A DNA stretch of 64,000 bases. It comes from Casuarius casuarius. Lineage: Eukaryota; Chordata; Aves; Casuariiformes; Casuariidae. Position numbers and translations under genes: made by a program. Numbering within the stretch: the stretch's first letter is position 1; every line of letters begins with the position of its first letter. The stretch is from NCBI GenBank assembly GCA_003342895.1, contig PTFA01000394.1:248001-312000 (forward strand), given 5' to 3'. Under the pieces are notes generated by a model, which did no database searches, had not been told where the DNA came from, and worked only from the letters and a program-made list of their open reading frames with translations. Of this stretch, positions 1 to 11,452 are shown piece after piece.

Positions 1-2760
1 GCATTTGTACTTATCTTATTTGGAATGGCACTGGTATAATGAAGGCCATAGTTTGTATTCTTATTCAAGGTCTGCAATGCAACCGGAATGTTAAAGCAGT
101 TTTTAATGTGGATTTGGGGATATTTGAACAGAGCACACTGGTGGACTTACAAAACCGGCGAATAGCCTTATATAACTACATACACCCCTGCAGTCAGTTA
201 TCTATGTAATAATGTTCACAAAGTTTCTTGTGGTAAATGTGAAACTCTACAGAAGATAAAGCAAGAGTGTACAGAATTACCTTGCCCCACTGTTTAAGGT
301 GCATCTGGAAAGTTTTTAAGCGGCATTGAAATCATCAAAAACCATATAGATTTCTAAAAGAATTATACTTTTTCTTTTGTTTTAGACCTGAATTTGGCCC
401 ATGCTGCTAATACTAAGTGATCTGGAAAATGCAGCTGTCCCCGTGCATGCTCAAAAGGTTTATATTTGGTACTGGTCTATACATGGAACACAAAAAGTTT
501 TTCTAATGATATGCAAAACAACTTTTTGATCACAAAGAGGTTTGCAACTGTATTCTCTAAAAAACACTTTAAAAGGACAATGGCACAGTGAAAGTAGAAA
601 ATCAGATAGGTAGCTAAGCAAGCAAAAACCACCTGATCAATCTTGTTATTGCAATTTCCTCTTTTAGGAAATGGATACTTTGCAGACTCAATAATCCACT
701 AATGCTGTAATTTAGCACTTACCATCTTTCAAAAAGTCATTATAAAGCATCCCTACCACAATATAAAATAACAAATGCTGCAGCCAAGATCATAGGCTTT
801 GTAGAAAAGTAATCTTTTCTATATTTCTCCCAGGTGATTATATTTATCCTTTGATGTAGGCAGTGAAATTTTTTTCTAGAGTTAGTACAGCATCTACATG
901 TGACTTCCACTTAATTTGGAAACCAGTATTTAGTCTATTTTGGTGGCACAGCTAGGTTGGCAAATATTTGGCCTCCTTCTAATTTTGATCCATGTCTGCT
1001 GTAATTTTTGTGTACATCATCATTACAGTGATGGGCACCCGGAGCACAATGTTGCACTTGTTATGACATCGGACAAGCATCTAGTTTTAAAACATAAGCA
1101 AAAATACAATTGTGCTATTGAAGAATAAAAGGAAATTATGTCTGTATAACAAAGAGAAAAGGATGACGTAAGTTCCTACCTGGTTTATTGGGTGAAGTAA
1201 AAGTGACTGCACCACTATGTCAGCCACAACAATAGCATCATACCCACAAGACAGCAACATAAGTTTGGAGGGCACCTGTTTTTCTGCTTGCCTTAGTATG
1301 CAATAGCAATTTCCTCCACAGTTGTTTCCTTCCACGTAGCCCTGTTGTGGAGGTTTGGTCACAATTTTAAATTGGCGGAACTGTAGTATGAGAAATATGG
1401 TTTCTTCCTCTTCTTTTGCACCTCTTTCCTTCTTTAATGTGATGCTTCAGTAACAGCCATTGTTGAATGGTAATAATCAAGTCATTCTCTTCCAGTCTCC
1501 TTTTTTCCCCTCTCATCCTCATCCTTATGTACAGTAATGTACAGTACATGTGACTTCAACTGTTAGTTTGTAAGGAGGGGAGACAGATGGACAAATATGA
1601 ATGTAGCATCCTATCTGTTATCACGTGCAGAAAATACTGGCCAGCTTATTGCCCATCACACTGTACATCAATATAGCAGCACAATGCAACTGATTAAGTT
1701 GCCTCAGCAGCTCTCGCTTCTGTTCCCTCCAGTGACTACTTTTATTAGCAGGGAAATTCCAGGGAGGCATAAGATAGTTGCATGCTGTAGAAGTAACATT
1801 TTAGGGAGAATAAGAAATACTCCAGATCTTGTTCTTCCCTGATCCCTAGCAGCTCAACATGCCTTTCAGGCACTCTTGAGAGCTACATAATAGTAAAACT
1901 GCTGTAACTTGTATTCTGGGTTGGCAGTATTTGGCCTCATCTTTATATAGCATCAAAAAACCTTTTCCAGATGATGCTATGTTCCAAGTGGCCAGTTTCA
2001 TGCACCCATCCCTGTTTAGCTAGGTGAAATTTGCTGGTTTCAGGTAAATTTTAGCTAACCAGATCAGAATCTCCTTCTGTCCCCAGAAGCTGAAATCACT
2101 GGGATTTAGTTGTATTTTTAAACTGGCCTATACAAGATTAATTCTTTTCTAGAGTAACTCTTCCAAAGTGAATAGTTACTACCAAGCAGAGAGTTTGGCC
2201 CATAGACTTGTAATTGATCATGATTTGGTACATGATACTTATAAAAAGTCGAACAACACATTGAGTTTATTTAACAAACTAATATGCTATTTTCAGCAGA
2301 GTATTTTAAATCAAGACACCTGCAGGATGACATTCAGTTTATACAGACAAACTAATTACAGAAGTGCTGTAAACAATGAATCCATTTGTAAAGACTGGTT
2401 TAATACTGACAGTGAATAGTTCCTTTAACTGAAGTATAACCTGGCCTCATACCCATGCTAGTGTATATTTTAGAAGCCTTCATGAATTTCTGTATGCAAA
2501 GTTCAACAAATGAATAATATTAATAGTTGTTTTGCTACTATGCCACCAGGAGGCTCTAGAAATCCAGTTCTTTGATCTGGCTATGTTTTTGGCCTAGAGT
2601 TCCAGAAGCAGCTGCTGATTCTTGGTGTGTCATTTGCTCGTGTGCCTAGTGCATTTCAAGAATGGAATAGCTGGAGATTTTGACCTTGCTATGAGCTGTA
2701 TTTTGTTAAATTAATTTAGTAGCCAGTAAGATACATTAAGAAACATATCAAGTATTGATT

Positions 2761-2775
2761 AAAAAAAAAAAAAAA
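2761..2775. repeat. Poly-A run (15 bases)
   Basis: Uninterrupted A homopolymer in the upstream intron. Confidence 0.95.
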
Positions 2776-3471
2776 GTCTTGAACACAACAGTGTCATAGC
2801 CCCAGTCTAGCTTCAACTGAGTCTGGAGATTGCATGCTTAATTAAGATAAAATACAAGAGAAAGTTCTGTGTACAGATATTAAATTTAATGAATTATATT
2901 CATTAAAAGCAGAGTTTACACTAGGAAAACCCATACAGGCTGTCACCACCTACCAAATCCACTGTTCTCTTCATTGCCAGTATCAACTCAGGATCTGGTT
3001 TTCAGTTTGCTTAAGGACTTGGTTCAATACCTGCAAAATCAGTGGGAATCTTTCCACTCCAAGATGCTAGACTGGATGCTAAAACAAGCCTTGAGACCAC
3101 TCCTCCTTTCTTTGAATGAAGTCCCTATGGTAAACACAGGAGGAGAATCAAGCCTCCAAGGTCTGCAAGATTCGTTTTATATTAAATGCATACGTTTGGT
3201 GATCACCTGTTTCAGAGGTCAGAAATGCAGAAATTCTTTTGTCCGTAATAGTAAAATTCAGTATGTTCCTTCCCTGAGACCTGTATTCTTTGTCAGTATG
3301 TTGGGATTTTTTTGTTTTGTTTTGTCTTTTTTGTGTGTGTGTGAGACTACTATTAAGAAAACAAAACTGACTTTAACTAATTCTAACATCCTAACAGATT
3401 CTATGTATGTTATCTTACCGTGGCTGAAGATCTATTTTAGGACTGCTTATGGTTAAAACTTTGAAAATCTG

Positions 3472-3492
3472 TACCATCATCTAATGATGGTA
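3472..3492. repeat. Hairpin, perfect 9-bp arms
   Basis: taccatcat pairs with atgatggta across a 3-base loop (cta). Confidence 0.95.
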
Positions 3493-4043
3493 AAGATAAT
3501 CAGTTATATAGATTTTTGACTTGTTCAGGGCTAGATGCACAAAGACCTTGTGCACAACACTGGTTGATGGCAAGGTTAGATAGGGGATTTTTCATTGACT
3601 ATAGTGATTTTCGGATGGAGCTCTGAGACTATGTTGTTTTCAGTACAACACAGAAATAGGTAAAGGTGAAAAGAGACAAGTTTAATTTCTGTTGACTTCC
3701 CTGCAGCAGGTGGACTTCTGTTTGCATGACTTATGTTCTTCCTGTGCTGATATTTAGCTGTCAAATACTAATGTAGAACAAAGGGTTATATTTGATCCCA
3801 TTTAAATCTATGGGAGTTTTACTTTGGTAATAGAAAGATTTTTTCTGGCTCAGGCCTAGTTTATAGACAATGATATATCAGGATATATCTGCAGACTCAA
3901 ATGGTGATTTCACAGCACTTAACAAACATGGGATTGCTTGTTTTTTCTTCCTGCATTTAATGTGTAGAAATAGCAAATAACTTACTAAATTAAAGTTGTG
4001 CTGTATTTTTAAACTAACAGAATCTTTCCCTTTTTTCATCAAG

Positions 4044-4097
4044 GGTGGGCCTGGAGCAGCAGGTGCTAAAGGTGAAAGTGGTGAGCCAGGTCCCCAG
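4044..4097 (+). CDS. COL11A1: COL11A1 exon e01 (54 bp), helix residues ~16-33
   Basis: Encodes GGPGAAGAKGESGEPGPQ, the first exon in the window. Acceptor is ttttttcatcaag; donor is CCCCAG then gtacaa, which is weaker than the usual gtaagt. From memory the human exon reads GGPGSSGAKGESGDPGPQ, so the changes are SS to AA and a conservative D to E. It follows the short exon that opens the main helix, which is not in the window. Confidence 0.95.
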
Positions 4098-4313
4098 GTA
4101 CAATAATATTGCCTGTTATGTTTGACCTTGTTTACCTTTATATGCTTTTCAGTATAAGAAAATGCATTCATATCACTTAGTAGAAATCAATCAATGATGT
4201 GCTTCCTGCATGCAATTGAAGAAAAATAGCTTTTAGTCATACAGTCCTATTTAAATGAAATAGCTAGACTCTTCATTTTGAAATGCGAAAGTAGCAATCT
4301 GTCTTTACATAAC

Positions 4314-4368
4314 AAAGAGCATTTATCACATGTGGAGTGTCATCATTTGAAAACCTGTTTTAATATTG
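4314..4368. repeat. Dispersed direct repeat, copy 1 (55 bp)
   Basis: Aligns without gaps to 5259-5313 with 43 of 55 bases identical, sharing the word agtgtcatc and a following tgaaaac. The divergence suggests two old copies of one interspersed element. Confidence 0.7.
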
Positions 4369-5258
4369 TCACACAGGTTCTTTCCTCTGTTCAAAATCAT
4401 ACATGCTTATAAAAGCCATGAGTCAGTCAGCAATCATATGCCCTTGGGCTCTGATCTTATCAAATCTCATGAAGTGAGAGAGATTGAATTTAGTTAGTAA
4501 TTAAACAGGAAACTTTTAAGAAAGACTTGACATGCCAAGAAGTAGTCTTTAGGTAATGCATTGGTAAATGCATTTCCTCTCAGCTTGCAATTATATCTGC
4601 TCTTGTGCAGTGATCTCAGAGCACTGAAAAACATTGATATCTTTCAGCTTAGATCTAGAAGTAATGTGGGTTTCTTAAAGAAAATGTGTTAGAAGTCTCT
4701 GGAACAATGATTTTACCAGATCCTAAGTGATATTGTGAATTTAATACATTATTAAGTGGCTGTCTTAAAAGTTCACATGGATATTAGCGTAAAATTAAAG
4801 GAAACAATTAAATGAAAAAGCACTGTGAGCAGCTGTCAATCTTCCCATTTGCTTACCTTCATTCTTAGTATTGTTTCTGTTCCTACCGTATAATATTGGA
4901 TGCTAGTCCACTGCTACATCCACCTGAAGAAGATGCATTTGGATGGGGGATGAGAATGCTTCCGCGAAAACATACTTCCACCCCATCTTCAGTGACAGTA
5001 ACATATCTGAAAAGTGGAATTAAGTTCGCAGTCTGCAGTTTGGTCTCCCTCTGGTTAAAACTGCTGAGTAAAGCTAAGACACTATATGAGCTATTTACTA
5101 GCACAAGTCATGTTTGTGTGTCAGTTAGGGATCTGAAATAAGTACCCTTCAGTTTTCATCAAATAATTATTCTGTGGCTAAATTAATTTTGACATGACTG
5201 GAACAAGGGTTTTCAAACCACAAAGCCATCAAAAGAACATGACAAGCTTTTATGTAAA

Positions 5259-5313
5259 AAAGACCAATTATGCCATGTGTAGTGTCATCTCATGAAAACT
5301 AGTGTTAAAATTG
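5259..5313. repeat. Dispersed direct repeat, copy 2 (55 bp)
   Basis: Partner of the copy at 4314-4368, in the same orientation about 945 bases away in the same intron. Confidence 0.7.
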
Positions 5314-5411
5314 GCAGTGCTAAGGCCAATTTGAGTGCTCAAGTTCTATTAAAACCAATGGGAATTAGGAATACAGAATCCATCTCCTGGAAAAATATTG
5401 CAGCTTTGTGT

Positions 5412-5432
5412 AAAAATAAATAAATAAATAAT
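5412..5432. repeat. (AAAT)n microsatellite
   Basis: About four AAAT units within an A-rich run. Confidence 0.9.
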
Positions 5433-5513
5433 ATGGTGTCCTTGAGGTGAGATGTTTAACTAGCTTTTTGCTGATATTAATGTGATTCTAAGAATTATCC
5501 TGTTTAAATTCAG

Positions 5514-5567
5514 GGTCCTCGTGGTATTCAAGGTACTCCTGGTCCAAGTGGGAAAGCTGGCAAAAGG
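5514..5567 (+). CDS. COL11A1: COL11A1 exon e02 (54 bp), helix residues ~34-51
   Basis: Encodes GPRGIQGTPGPSGKAGKR. Acceptor tgtttaaattcag, donor AAAAGG then gtaggt. Ends in the basic GKAGKR, which with the next exon's GRPG makes a locally positive part of the helix. Compared with the human peptide as I recall it (GPRGVQGPPGPTGKPGKR), two Y or X prolines are lost (P to T, P to A), a mild drop in imino-acid content. Confidence 0.95.
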
Positions 5568-5681
5568 GTAGGTAGCAAATGGATCAAGCCTGCGCTGGGT
5601 AAATAATTGCTAACTAAATATATTTGAATATTAACTCATTCCACTGCATTTTCAAGTGCTTGGTCCTTTGGGTTTTTGCAG

Positions 5682-5735
5682 GGACGCCCTGGCGCTGATG
5701 GTGCTAGAGGAATGCCAGGAGAACCTGGTGCAAAG
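5682..5735 (+). CDS. COL11A1: COL11A1 exon e03 (54 bp), helix residues ~52-69
   Basis: Encodes GRPGADGARGMPGEPGAK. Separated from e02 by only 114 bases. Acceptor ggtttttgcag, donor GCAAAG then gtaaat. Nearly identical to the remembered human exon (one G to A change at a Y position). The two-exon cluster e02-e03 is one of several tight exon groups in this gene. Confidence 0.95.
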
Positions 5736-6295
5736 GTAAATAATAATGAGACCTGAGGTTTTATTTCAGTCTTGGAATGGGCTAGACAGATTTTAAATAG
5801 GCACCACAGCTTCTGCCACGCCAACCCAAAGTTCTGCTCTCAAGTGGAAATATTGAGGTTTCAGATAGCTGGGTCAGAGGCAAGAGCTGAGAATGAATCA
5901 TCCATTTAAAATATGCTAATTAATGGTAATGGTTGACCCTGAAATAACTTGATCATTTGGGCATGATTCCTATCCCGCTGAGACAGCTTCTAGTTACAGG
6001 GTAGTAGCAACAGTGAAGTCAGTTTTGCAACTGCAAAGTGTNGCTAGAACCAAGCTTTCATCTAAGTGTAGTTTTCCTTTTATAAATAGCATAATTACAG
6101 TGCAGTGTAAAGGCTGATGTGTGGCATCTTCTCTTGCTGTGATACATAGAAGTAAATTTTCGTAGTTTGATCTCCATGTGTTTCATTCAGTAAGAAAAGT
6201 GTACGTATAACCACAGGTAAAAATTAGTTTCTAGAGAAGAAGGCACAAATTAGAGTAATACAAAATATACTAAAGCTGTGATTTTTCTTTGCTAG
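5736..6295 (+). other. Intron e03-e04 (560 bp)
   Basis: Nothing recognisable apart from one N at 6042 and a good acceptor (atttttctttgctag). Confidence 0.85.
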
Positions 6296-6349
6296 GGTGA
6301 TAGAGGATTTGATGGTCTTCCTGGCCTCCCTGGTGACAAAGGTAACAGG
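6296..6349 (+). CDS. COL11A1: COL11A1 exon e04 (54 bp), helix residues ~70-87, N-terminal helical cross-link region
   Basis: Encodes GDRGFDGLPGLPGDKGNR. The lysine codon at 6338-6340 falls at helix residue about 84, the place where alpha-1(XI) and alpha-1(V) chains carry a helical cross-linking lysine. In the families I know the motif is KGHR; here the codons read AAA GGT AAC AGG, giving KGNR, so the histidine is replaced by asparagine. Lysine and arginine are kept. Donor AACAGG then gtaaga; acceptor tttctttgctag. Confidence 0.95.
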
Positions 6350-7004
6350 GTAAGATAAACATGCATGTTTTTATACAACAACATACTGATACTGTCATGT
6401 AAATAGTATACAATTAGTATACAGTTCATTAAAAATAACACTAAGGGCTGTGGAGAAAGTTCAAAGAAAATGTCAGCATTTCACGCTACAGAATAATATC
6501 TATACTGTCAAATAATGTATGCTTCATAAAACATTTTAGTAATATCAATCAATAGGAAACAATTCACATTTGTATTACTGATTTAAATGCATATGCAGAA
6601 TTCACATCATGTCTTCTACTTGGCATTGCTCTAATTTTTCTTGGTTAAGGAATTTGCCTGTTGGATTTAAACTCCTTATTAAAGGAGACAGTAATACAGT
6701 AAATTAGCATAAAGTTGCTACACCAAGAACATGTCAAATTTTAACTCTGCTCAAAAGCTCGCTCAAAGAATGCGTGTGGGTATTTAAATGTAAGCTGAAT
6801 TGTTTACTGTGGCTCATTCCAATGACTTTTGGTTAAAGACAGATCAGAGTCAGATCAGATAGGTTAAGAAAACTTGGAATAATATTTAAAATAACTTGCA
6901 TTTACGTCATAACAATCTATAAAATCAGGCTGCGTCTTTCCCTGCAAAGTGTAGAAATAATCACAACAGGGGCTTTCTGCTTTAAATTATACACTCAGTG
7001 TAGG

Positions 7005-7056
7005 TGCTAGTAACAACATGCTCTACTGAATGCTAGTAATAACATGCTCTACTGAA
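7005..7056. repeat. 26-bp tandem duplication
   Basis: Two adjacent 26-base units beginning tgctagtaa, at 7005-7030 and 7031-7056, differ at one position (c versus t at the tenth base). This looks like a fairly recent local duplication. Confidence 0.95.
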
Positions 7057-7646
7057 TGCAACTCCTTGACTGTTGTCCTGGTAAGTGCAATGCACCATAA
7101 AAGAAACAGTGAATGGAAATGTCAACAGAACCGTTCCCATCTGCACTAGAGCTTGATGAGCATGGAAGGATTATAGCTTTCACCCTTCAACATGTTAGCA
7201 TAAGTTGCTGCACTTCCCAGGAACTCTGACCAGTTTTGGCTACTGACCAGTAATGTAGTTCTTTGTAATAACGTCTGAGGCTACTCTTTTGAGTTCTGTT
7301 TGCAATGGAAAAATAACTTTTAGTGCCATTCACAAACCTCTTGATCCTCTTACACTCTTCAAGGAAAAGGGAAGGATGAAAAGCAATCAGCTTTTCGCAG
7401 AATTGAAATCTGGCTTGATCAGCGGGTGACCAGCAGAGGGTGCTAGACATTAAGCTCTTGTAACTGCTTATCTCTTTCTTTGAAGGCTGAGCAGAAATTG
7501 GTTCAGAGCCAGGAGATATATCTGCTTTCTAATCCTGAATAGCTGAATTGTCAGTCCGTGGAACCTTCCATGACAAAACTAAATCAATTTTTTTATTTTT
7601 TTCTTGCAAATATTTCATTGGGTTCATATTACCTGAATAAATGAGG

Positions 7647-7675
7647 AAAAACAAACAAACAAACAAACAAACAAA
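7647..7675. repeat. (ACAA)n microsatellite
   Basis: Six consecutive ACAA units inside an A-rich context, deep in the intron. Confidence 0.95.
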
Positions 7676-9690
7676 TAGAAGAATAAGTTTGGGTTGAAAT
7701 TTGCAAAATTGTAATGAAAAGTAATGCCTTCTTTTCATCAGCTTTCCAATCCTACTATTTAAGAATCACTGCACTCTTGTGTTCCGATGGGAGTCTTCTA
7801 CAAACATACAATTTATGATCTATCTGGAAACAGCTCAATTTAAAGCCAGATCAGATAGCTGAGGCTCTTCAGATTCATAATATAGCAACAGCATATAATG
7901 CATATATTTAGTTCTCTGTGGCTTTCAATGAAGAGCACAGGAAGGAAAATAAAAGAAACATTGTTTTCTGTTGTAGTTACCTTTCACCTCTAAGAGAATT
8001 AATGTTGAAAATCTATAACCTTAGAGTAGATTTCTAGGACTTCTTTTAGGATTAGTCATATCTTAATTGTGAGTTGCAAATTGGATGCCTCTCTGAAGAC
8101 AGGCTTTTGTCAAACATGAGTTGTTAGACACCAGTAACTGAATAAGATTCTCTGGCCTCCAGTGTAGGGGAGATCAGACTACAAGGTTTAAAAGTCCTTT
8201 AAGCATTAGTATTTATGAGTATGAACTTTTTTTGTATAGATTTAGTAGAAAAATACACCTTCTGAAGTGTAAAATAACCATGCACTATCTACTAGAAGAA
8301 AGGGGTGTAAAGAAAAGAGAAAATCAGGCCTTAACAGAATGTTTGAAAGAAAGAATTAGCAAACTGAGGATGCTGATAATGATAAGAAGTTATGTTCCGA
8401 CAACACGACAATACCAGGACACTGAACTCACGCTCCTAATCTGGCCCTAAATGTCATATGATTGCAAGACAAGAAGGGTAGCCATTTAGGGGACGAACTA
8501 TTTCAACATTTGACAGTTTAAGCCTATGCTGTAATTTTCACCTGGATATTAATTGGAAGCCAGAACACAGATCATATGTGTCATGTCTCATCTTTCAGGA
8601 GTATCATTTAGCATGTATAAAGCCACATGCTGTATCAGCAGATCGTGTTGTATAGTTTCAAAGATTAGCAAAATACAGAGACTGTTGCAGTAATTAATCT
8701 TAGGACTGTAAAACTGCAATTCATAGAAATTTGTTCTCTCATGATGACTCCAGCTCGTAGAGGACAGAAAGGCAGTGGAATGAAATCCTGACATCCCTAA
8801 TATAAGAGAGCTCTGGCATAAGTGAGCAGTTACCTAAAATCCCCTAAGAGTTTGAAAGAGTGGAGCCGCTCAAGAGTGACTCCGTATATCTCTGCTAGGA
8901 TTCATAGCAGTGGTCAAGCTTCTTGGAGGTACTGATAAAATTAAGGAAAGTAGCATGAATACTTGGTTGTTGTCCAATGCCAGAAGGAAGTCTCGGCCTA
9001 AAAACCTGCTGCCCAAAAAGAGGTCAGTCAGTGATGTTTGAGCTATGCAGCACACTAGCTCTCTTTAAAAATGAGGAAAGAAAAATAAACGCTAAAAGTA
9101 CAGTCCAGAATCTACTGAGGCTCTCCATATATAGACTTGAAAAGCCCCAGCCTCAGAGGGGAAGTGTGGAAGTCTGGCTCCCTTCCAAACCCTCAGACAA
9201 ATCAGTCCCAAGGCTCTCTGTGGACTGGGGCCAGAGCAGGTCGTTCTGAAGGGTGGCCATTGCACTTCACTGTGTATATTCCAGGGCCCAGCAATTTGTT
9301 TATTAACCTCTGACCCATGTACACATTCCTTATTTTACTGTCAGTGATACTTTGTGTTGGGGGGAAGGGCCTGCTGATGAGACACAGTAAAATGTGGGTA
9401 CACATTAGCACTACCTCTTGTAACAGTAGTCTGTGTATGTTCTGGGGCCAAAATAGTTAGAGAGTCAAATCTTACAAATAGTTCATTGTTTCGGAAATGT
9501 TAATTTGTTTTTATACTAATGCAATAAAAGATTTTGCTGAGTACTATAACCTACAGATTTGTATTGTTATGTCAAGACATGTTTTGATGCATCAGACTGC
9601 AGCTAACACATTTGTTTTCATTTCACTTTCCCATCTCTTATTGTTTCCAGCCACAGTCATATTATTTTAATGACTTCCCTTATCCTACAG

Positions 9691-9744
9691 GGAGACCGTG
9701 GCCCACAGGGACCTCCTGGCTTACCTGGTGAAGATGGATTAAGA
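9691..9744 (+). CDS. COL11A1: COL11A1 exon e05 (54 bp), helix residues ~88-105
   Basis: Encodes GDRGPQGPPGLPGEDGLR. Acceptor ccttatcctacag, donor GGATTAAGA then gtaagt (strong). Differs from the remembered human exon ([18 protein letters not shown]) by acidic swaps and P to L, M to L. The following intron is short and has no stop codon in frame. Confidence 0.95.
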
Positions 9745-9864
9745 GTAAGTTGCTGTTTATTTCACATATACAGTAAAATCTACAGAAAGTTCTCACATAA
9801 TCAGAGTATGGTCACACCATGTGCTCTTTTTCTTGAAACTCCTGTTCTCTTTCTACAAAAACAG

Positions 9865-9909
9865 GGAGAAGATGGAGAAGTTGGACCAAGAGGTCTCCCA
9901 GGTGAAGCT
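9865..9909 (+). CDS. COL11A1: COL11A1 exon e06 (45 bp), helix residues ~106-120
   Basis: Encodes GEDGEVGPRGLPGEA, an acidic peptide. The acceptor cttctacaaaaacag has a weak pyrimidine tract interrupted by As. Donor GAAGCT then gtaagc. Lies 120 bases after e05. Confidence 0.95.
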
Positions 9910-11304
9910 GTAAGCAGTGCTTTCTTACTCTTCTGTTTCTAGCTTGTACCCTGTTTTAAACAAAAATCACTTTCAGATTTTTTTTCCTTTCTGTGGAGCT
10001 GTTCCGAATTCCAGGTATAAAAATTAGCATGTGCATGGAGAATATTGATTTTGGCTGAAAAGCAAACAAATGAACAATTTTGTTAAGGCTGAAACACTAC
10101 TAACAAGATAAGAATTAAGTCAGGGATATATCCAGTTAATTAAACACAACTTCCAGAATCATAAAGGATATTTCTTTTCCTATTGACCTGGTGTAAAATC
10201 AGTCACTGTAGTTAATTCACCTTGATACATGAGAATATTACCAAACCTCCGTTGCTTTGAAAATGTTTTACAAGTATCTATTTATCAGAAAACAAGACCT
10301 GGGTTTTTTTCCTCTTTTTTTCCCCACTGCTGTGCTTCATTGCATATTTTTATACTTGTTCCACATACAGAAGTTCCACTTCTGTCAGTTGGAATTCTGC
10401 AGGTGCTGCCACTGCAGAGCAGAATTCTGCATTGCAGATGAGAAATCATTCCTCAGAAAGAGGAATTTTACCTTAAATGTTTGGTATACTGCTAGCTACT
10501 CACAAAGTAGGAAGAAGATGCTACAGAGTCACAGTGATTTGTATCTATATCATACATGAGGAGATTGGAGTCCTGCATACTTTAGCAAGTGTGTCACAAG
10601 TGATGACACAAATGATGAAAATTAATGTTCACTTACATAGTGTAAAGTCAAAGATTATGTTATAGGGCAAATCTTGCTCATCTTATTTAGGAGTATAGCC
10701 CTAGGTCTTCAGTGGAATTTTTGTAGTGGTAAGAGGAGCAACTCTGATTTTGGCTTGCAGAATACTTTGCATTTATTATAATAAAATTATTAGTAAATTT
10801 TAAATATTTATTGTATCTTTAGTACATAGAAAAGTATTATTTCAGACCTAGTATAGTAATGCACAGCATGACAGAACATCTTGCTTTCAAAAAAGACTGG
10901 CGTATACACGTGTGCTACTATTCGGGTCAGACCTTCAGGCCAAGATACAGCTGAAGCTTCAGTGGAAGATGCTGTGCCAATGTTCTGTACAAGCAAAAAG
11001 AAACAGTTATCTCCTTCTACCTTTCTCTGAAGTGACCACATGGCTGACTAAAACGAAGCTTGCCCTTCCACTAACATGCTGTTCAGACATATGGCAGACT
11101 GCAGGAGAATCTGCTGTCAGGGAATTTTTTTCCTGTCTCTCTGTCCGTCTGTCTCTCCATCCATCTGTCTCTCCCCCACACCCCTTACTGCCTTCCCCTC
11201 CTCCCTCCTACTCCTTGTGACATTCCTTGGCCCCATCCTTGTCTTGGGCCTCTCTTTGTTCAGAGAAATTCTTACAGGTCTTAATAAGTGTTTCTTCTCT
11301 ACAG
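9910..11304 (+). other. Intron e06-e07 (1395 bp)
   Basis: Mostly featureless except for a striking pyrimidine-rich stretch at 11123-11215 (see separate entry) close to the downstream acceptor, and two closely spaced gaattctgca words at 10393 and 10421. Confidence 0.85.
11123..11215 (+). repeat. Pyrimidine-rich CTGTCT tract upstream of exon e07
   Basis: About 90 bases that are almost entirely C and T, with repeats of ctgtct, ctgtccgtct and tccatccat followed by C-runs. It ends about 90 bases before the acceptor of e07. It is partly a decayed tetranucleotide microsatellite. Such CU-rich RNA can bind PTB-type splicing factors, but that is inference. Confidence 0.85.
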
Positions 11305-11358
11305 GGTCCACGGGGATTACTGGGCCCCAGAGGTACACCTGGTCCCCCTGGACAACCT
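11305..11358 (+). CDS. COL11A1: COL11A1 exon e07 (54 bp), helix residues ~121-138
   Basis: Encodes GPRGLLGPRGTPGPPGQP. Acceptor tttcttctctacag; donor CAACCT then gtacgt. The peptide is proline-rich and close to human GPRGLLGPRGTPGAPGQP. Confidence 0.95.
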
Positions 11359-11452
11359 GTACGTATGTATAAAACATGAAGCATTTTATTTGCAATTTCT
11401 AGAAGAAAAAAGAAAGTCTATTGAATGTTGCTTGTGTTTATATTTGTCATAG

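Larger units (their letters stand above)
1..4043 (+). other. 3' end of the upstream intron
   Basis: No Gly-X-Y exon is visible, although the preceding exon of the family (a 45-base exon expected to encode GPPGPMGLTGRPGPV) should lie upstream. The stretch contains a 15-base A run at 2761-2775, a T/TG-rich patch near 3308-3343 and a perfect 9-base-stem hairpin at 3472-3492. The segments near 3040 (aatcagtgggaatctttcca) and 3803 (taaatctatgggagtttt) look like worn copies of an old sauropsid interspersed repeat, a weak call. The intron ends in a good pyrimidine tract before the AG at 4042-4043. Confidence 0.8.
4098..5513 (+). other. Intron e01-e02 (1416 bp)
   Basis: Contains two diverged copies of a 55-base direct repeat (4314-4368 and 5259-5313) and a short AAAT microsatellite at 5412-5432. 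No coding signal is seen. The stretch near 4896-5141 is open on both strands but lacks any protein-like pattern. Confidence 0.85.
6350..9690 (+). other. Intron e04-e05 (3341 bp)
   Basis: Holds a 26-base tandem duplication at 7005-7056 and an (ACAA)n microsatellite at 7647-7675. A slightly more GC-rich stretch lies around 9130-9260, without a recognisable gene or repeat family. The reading frames present are short and unpatterned. Confidence 0.85.

Noticed and set aside
2974..3456. Longest plus-strand open frame in the window (about 160 codons)
   Set aside because: It begins at a TTG, has no recognisable domain, and its start overlaps what looks like a worn interspersed repeat (aatcagtgggaatctttcca). 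The C-terminal half is driven by T/TG-rich sequence.
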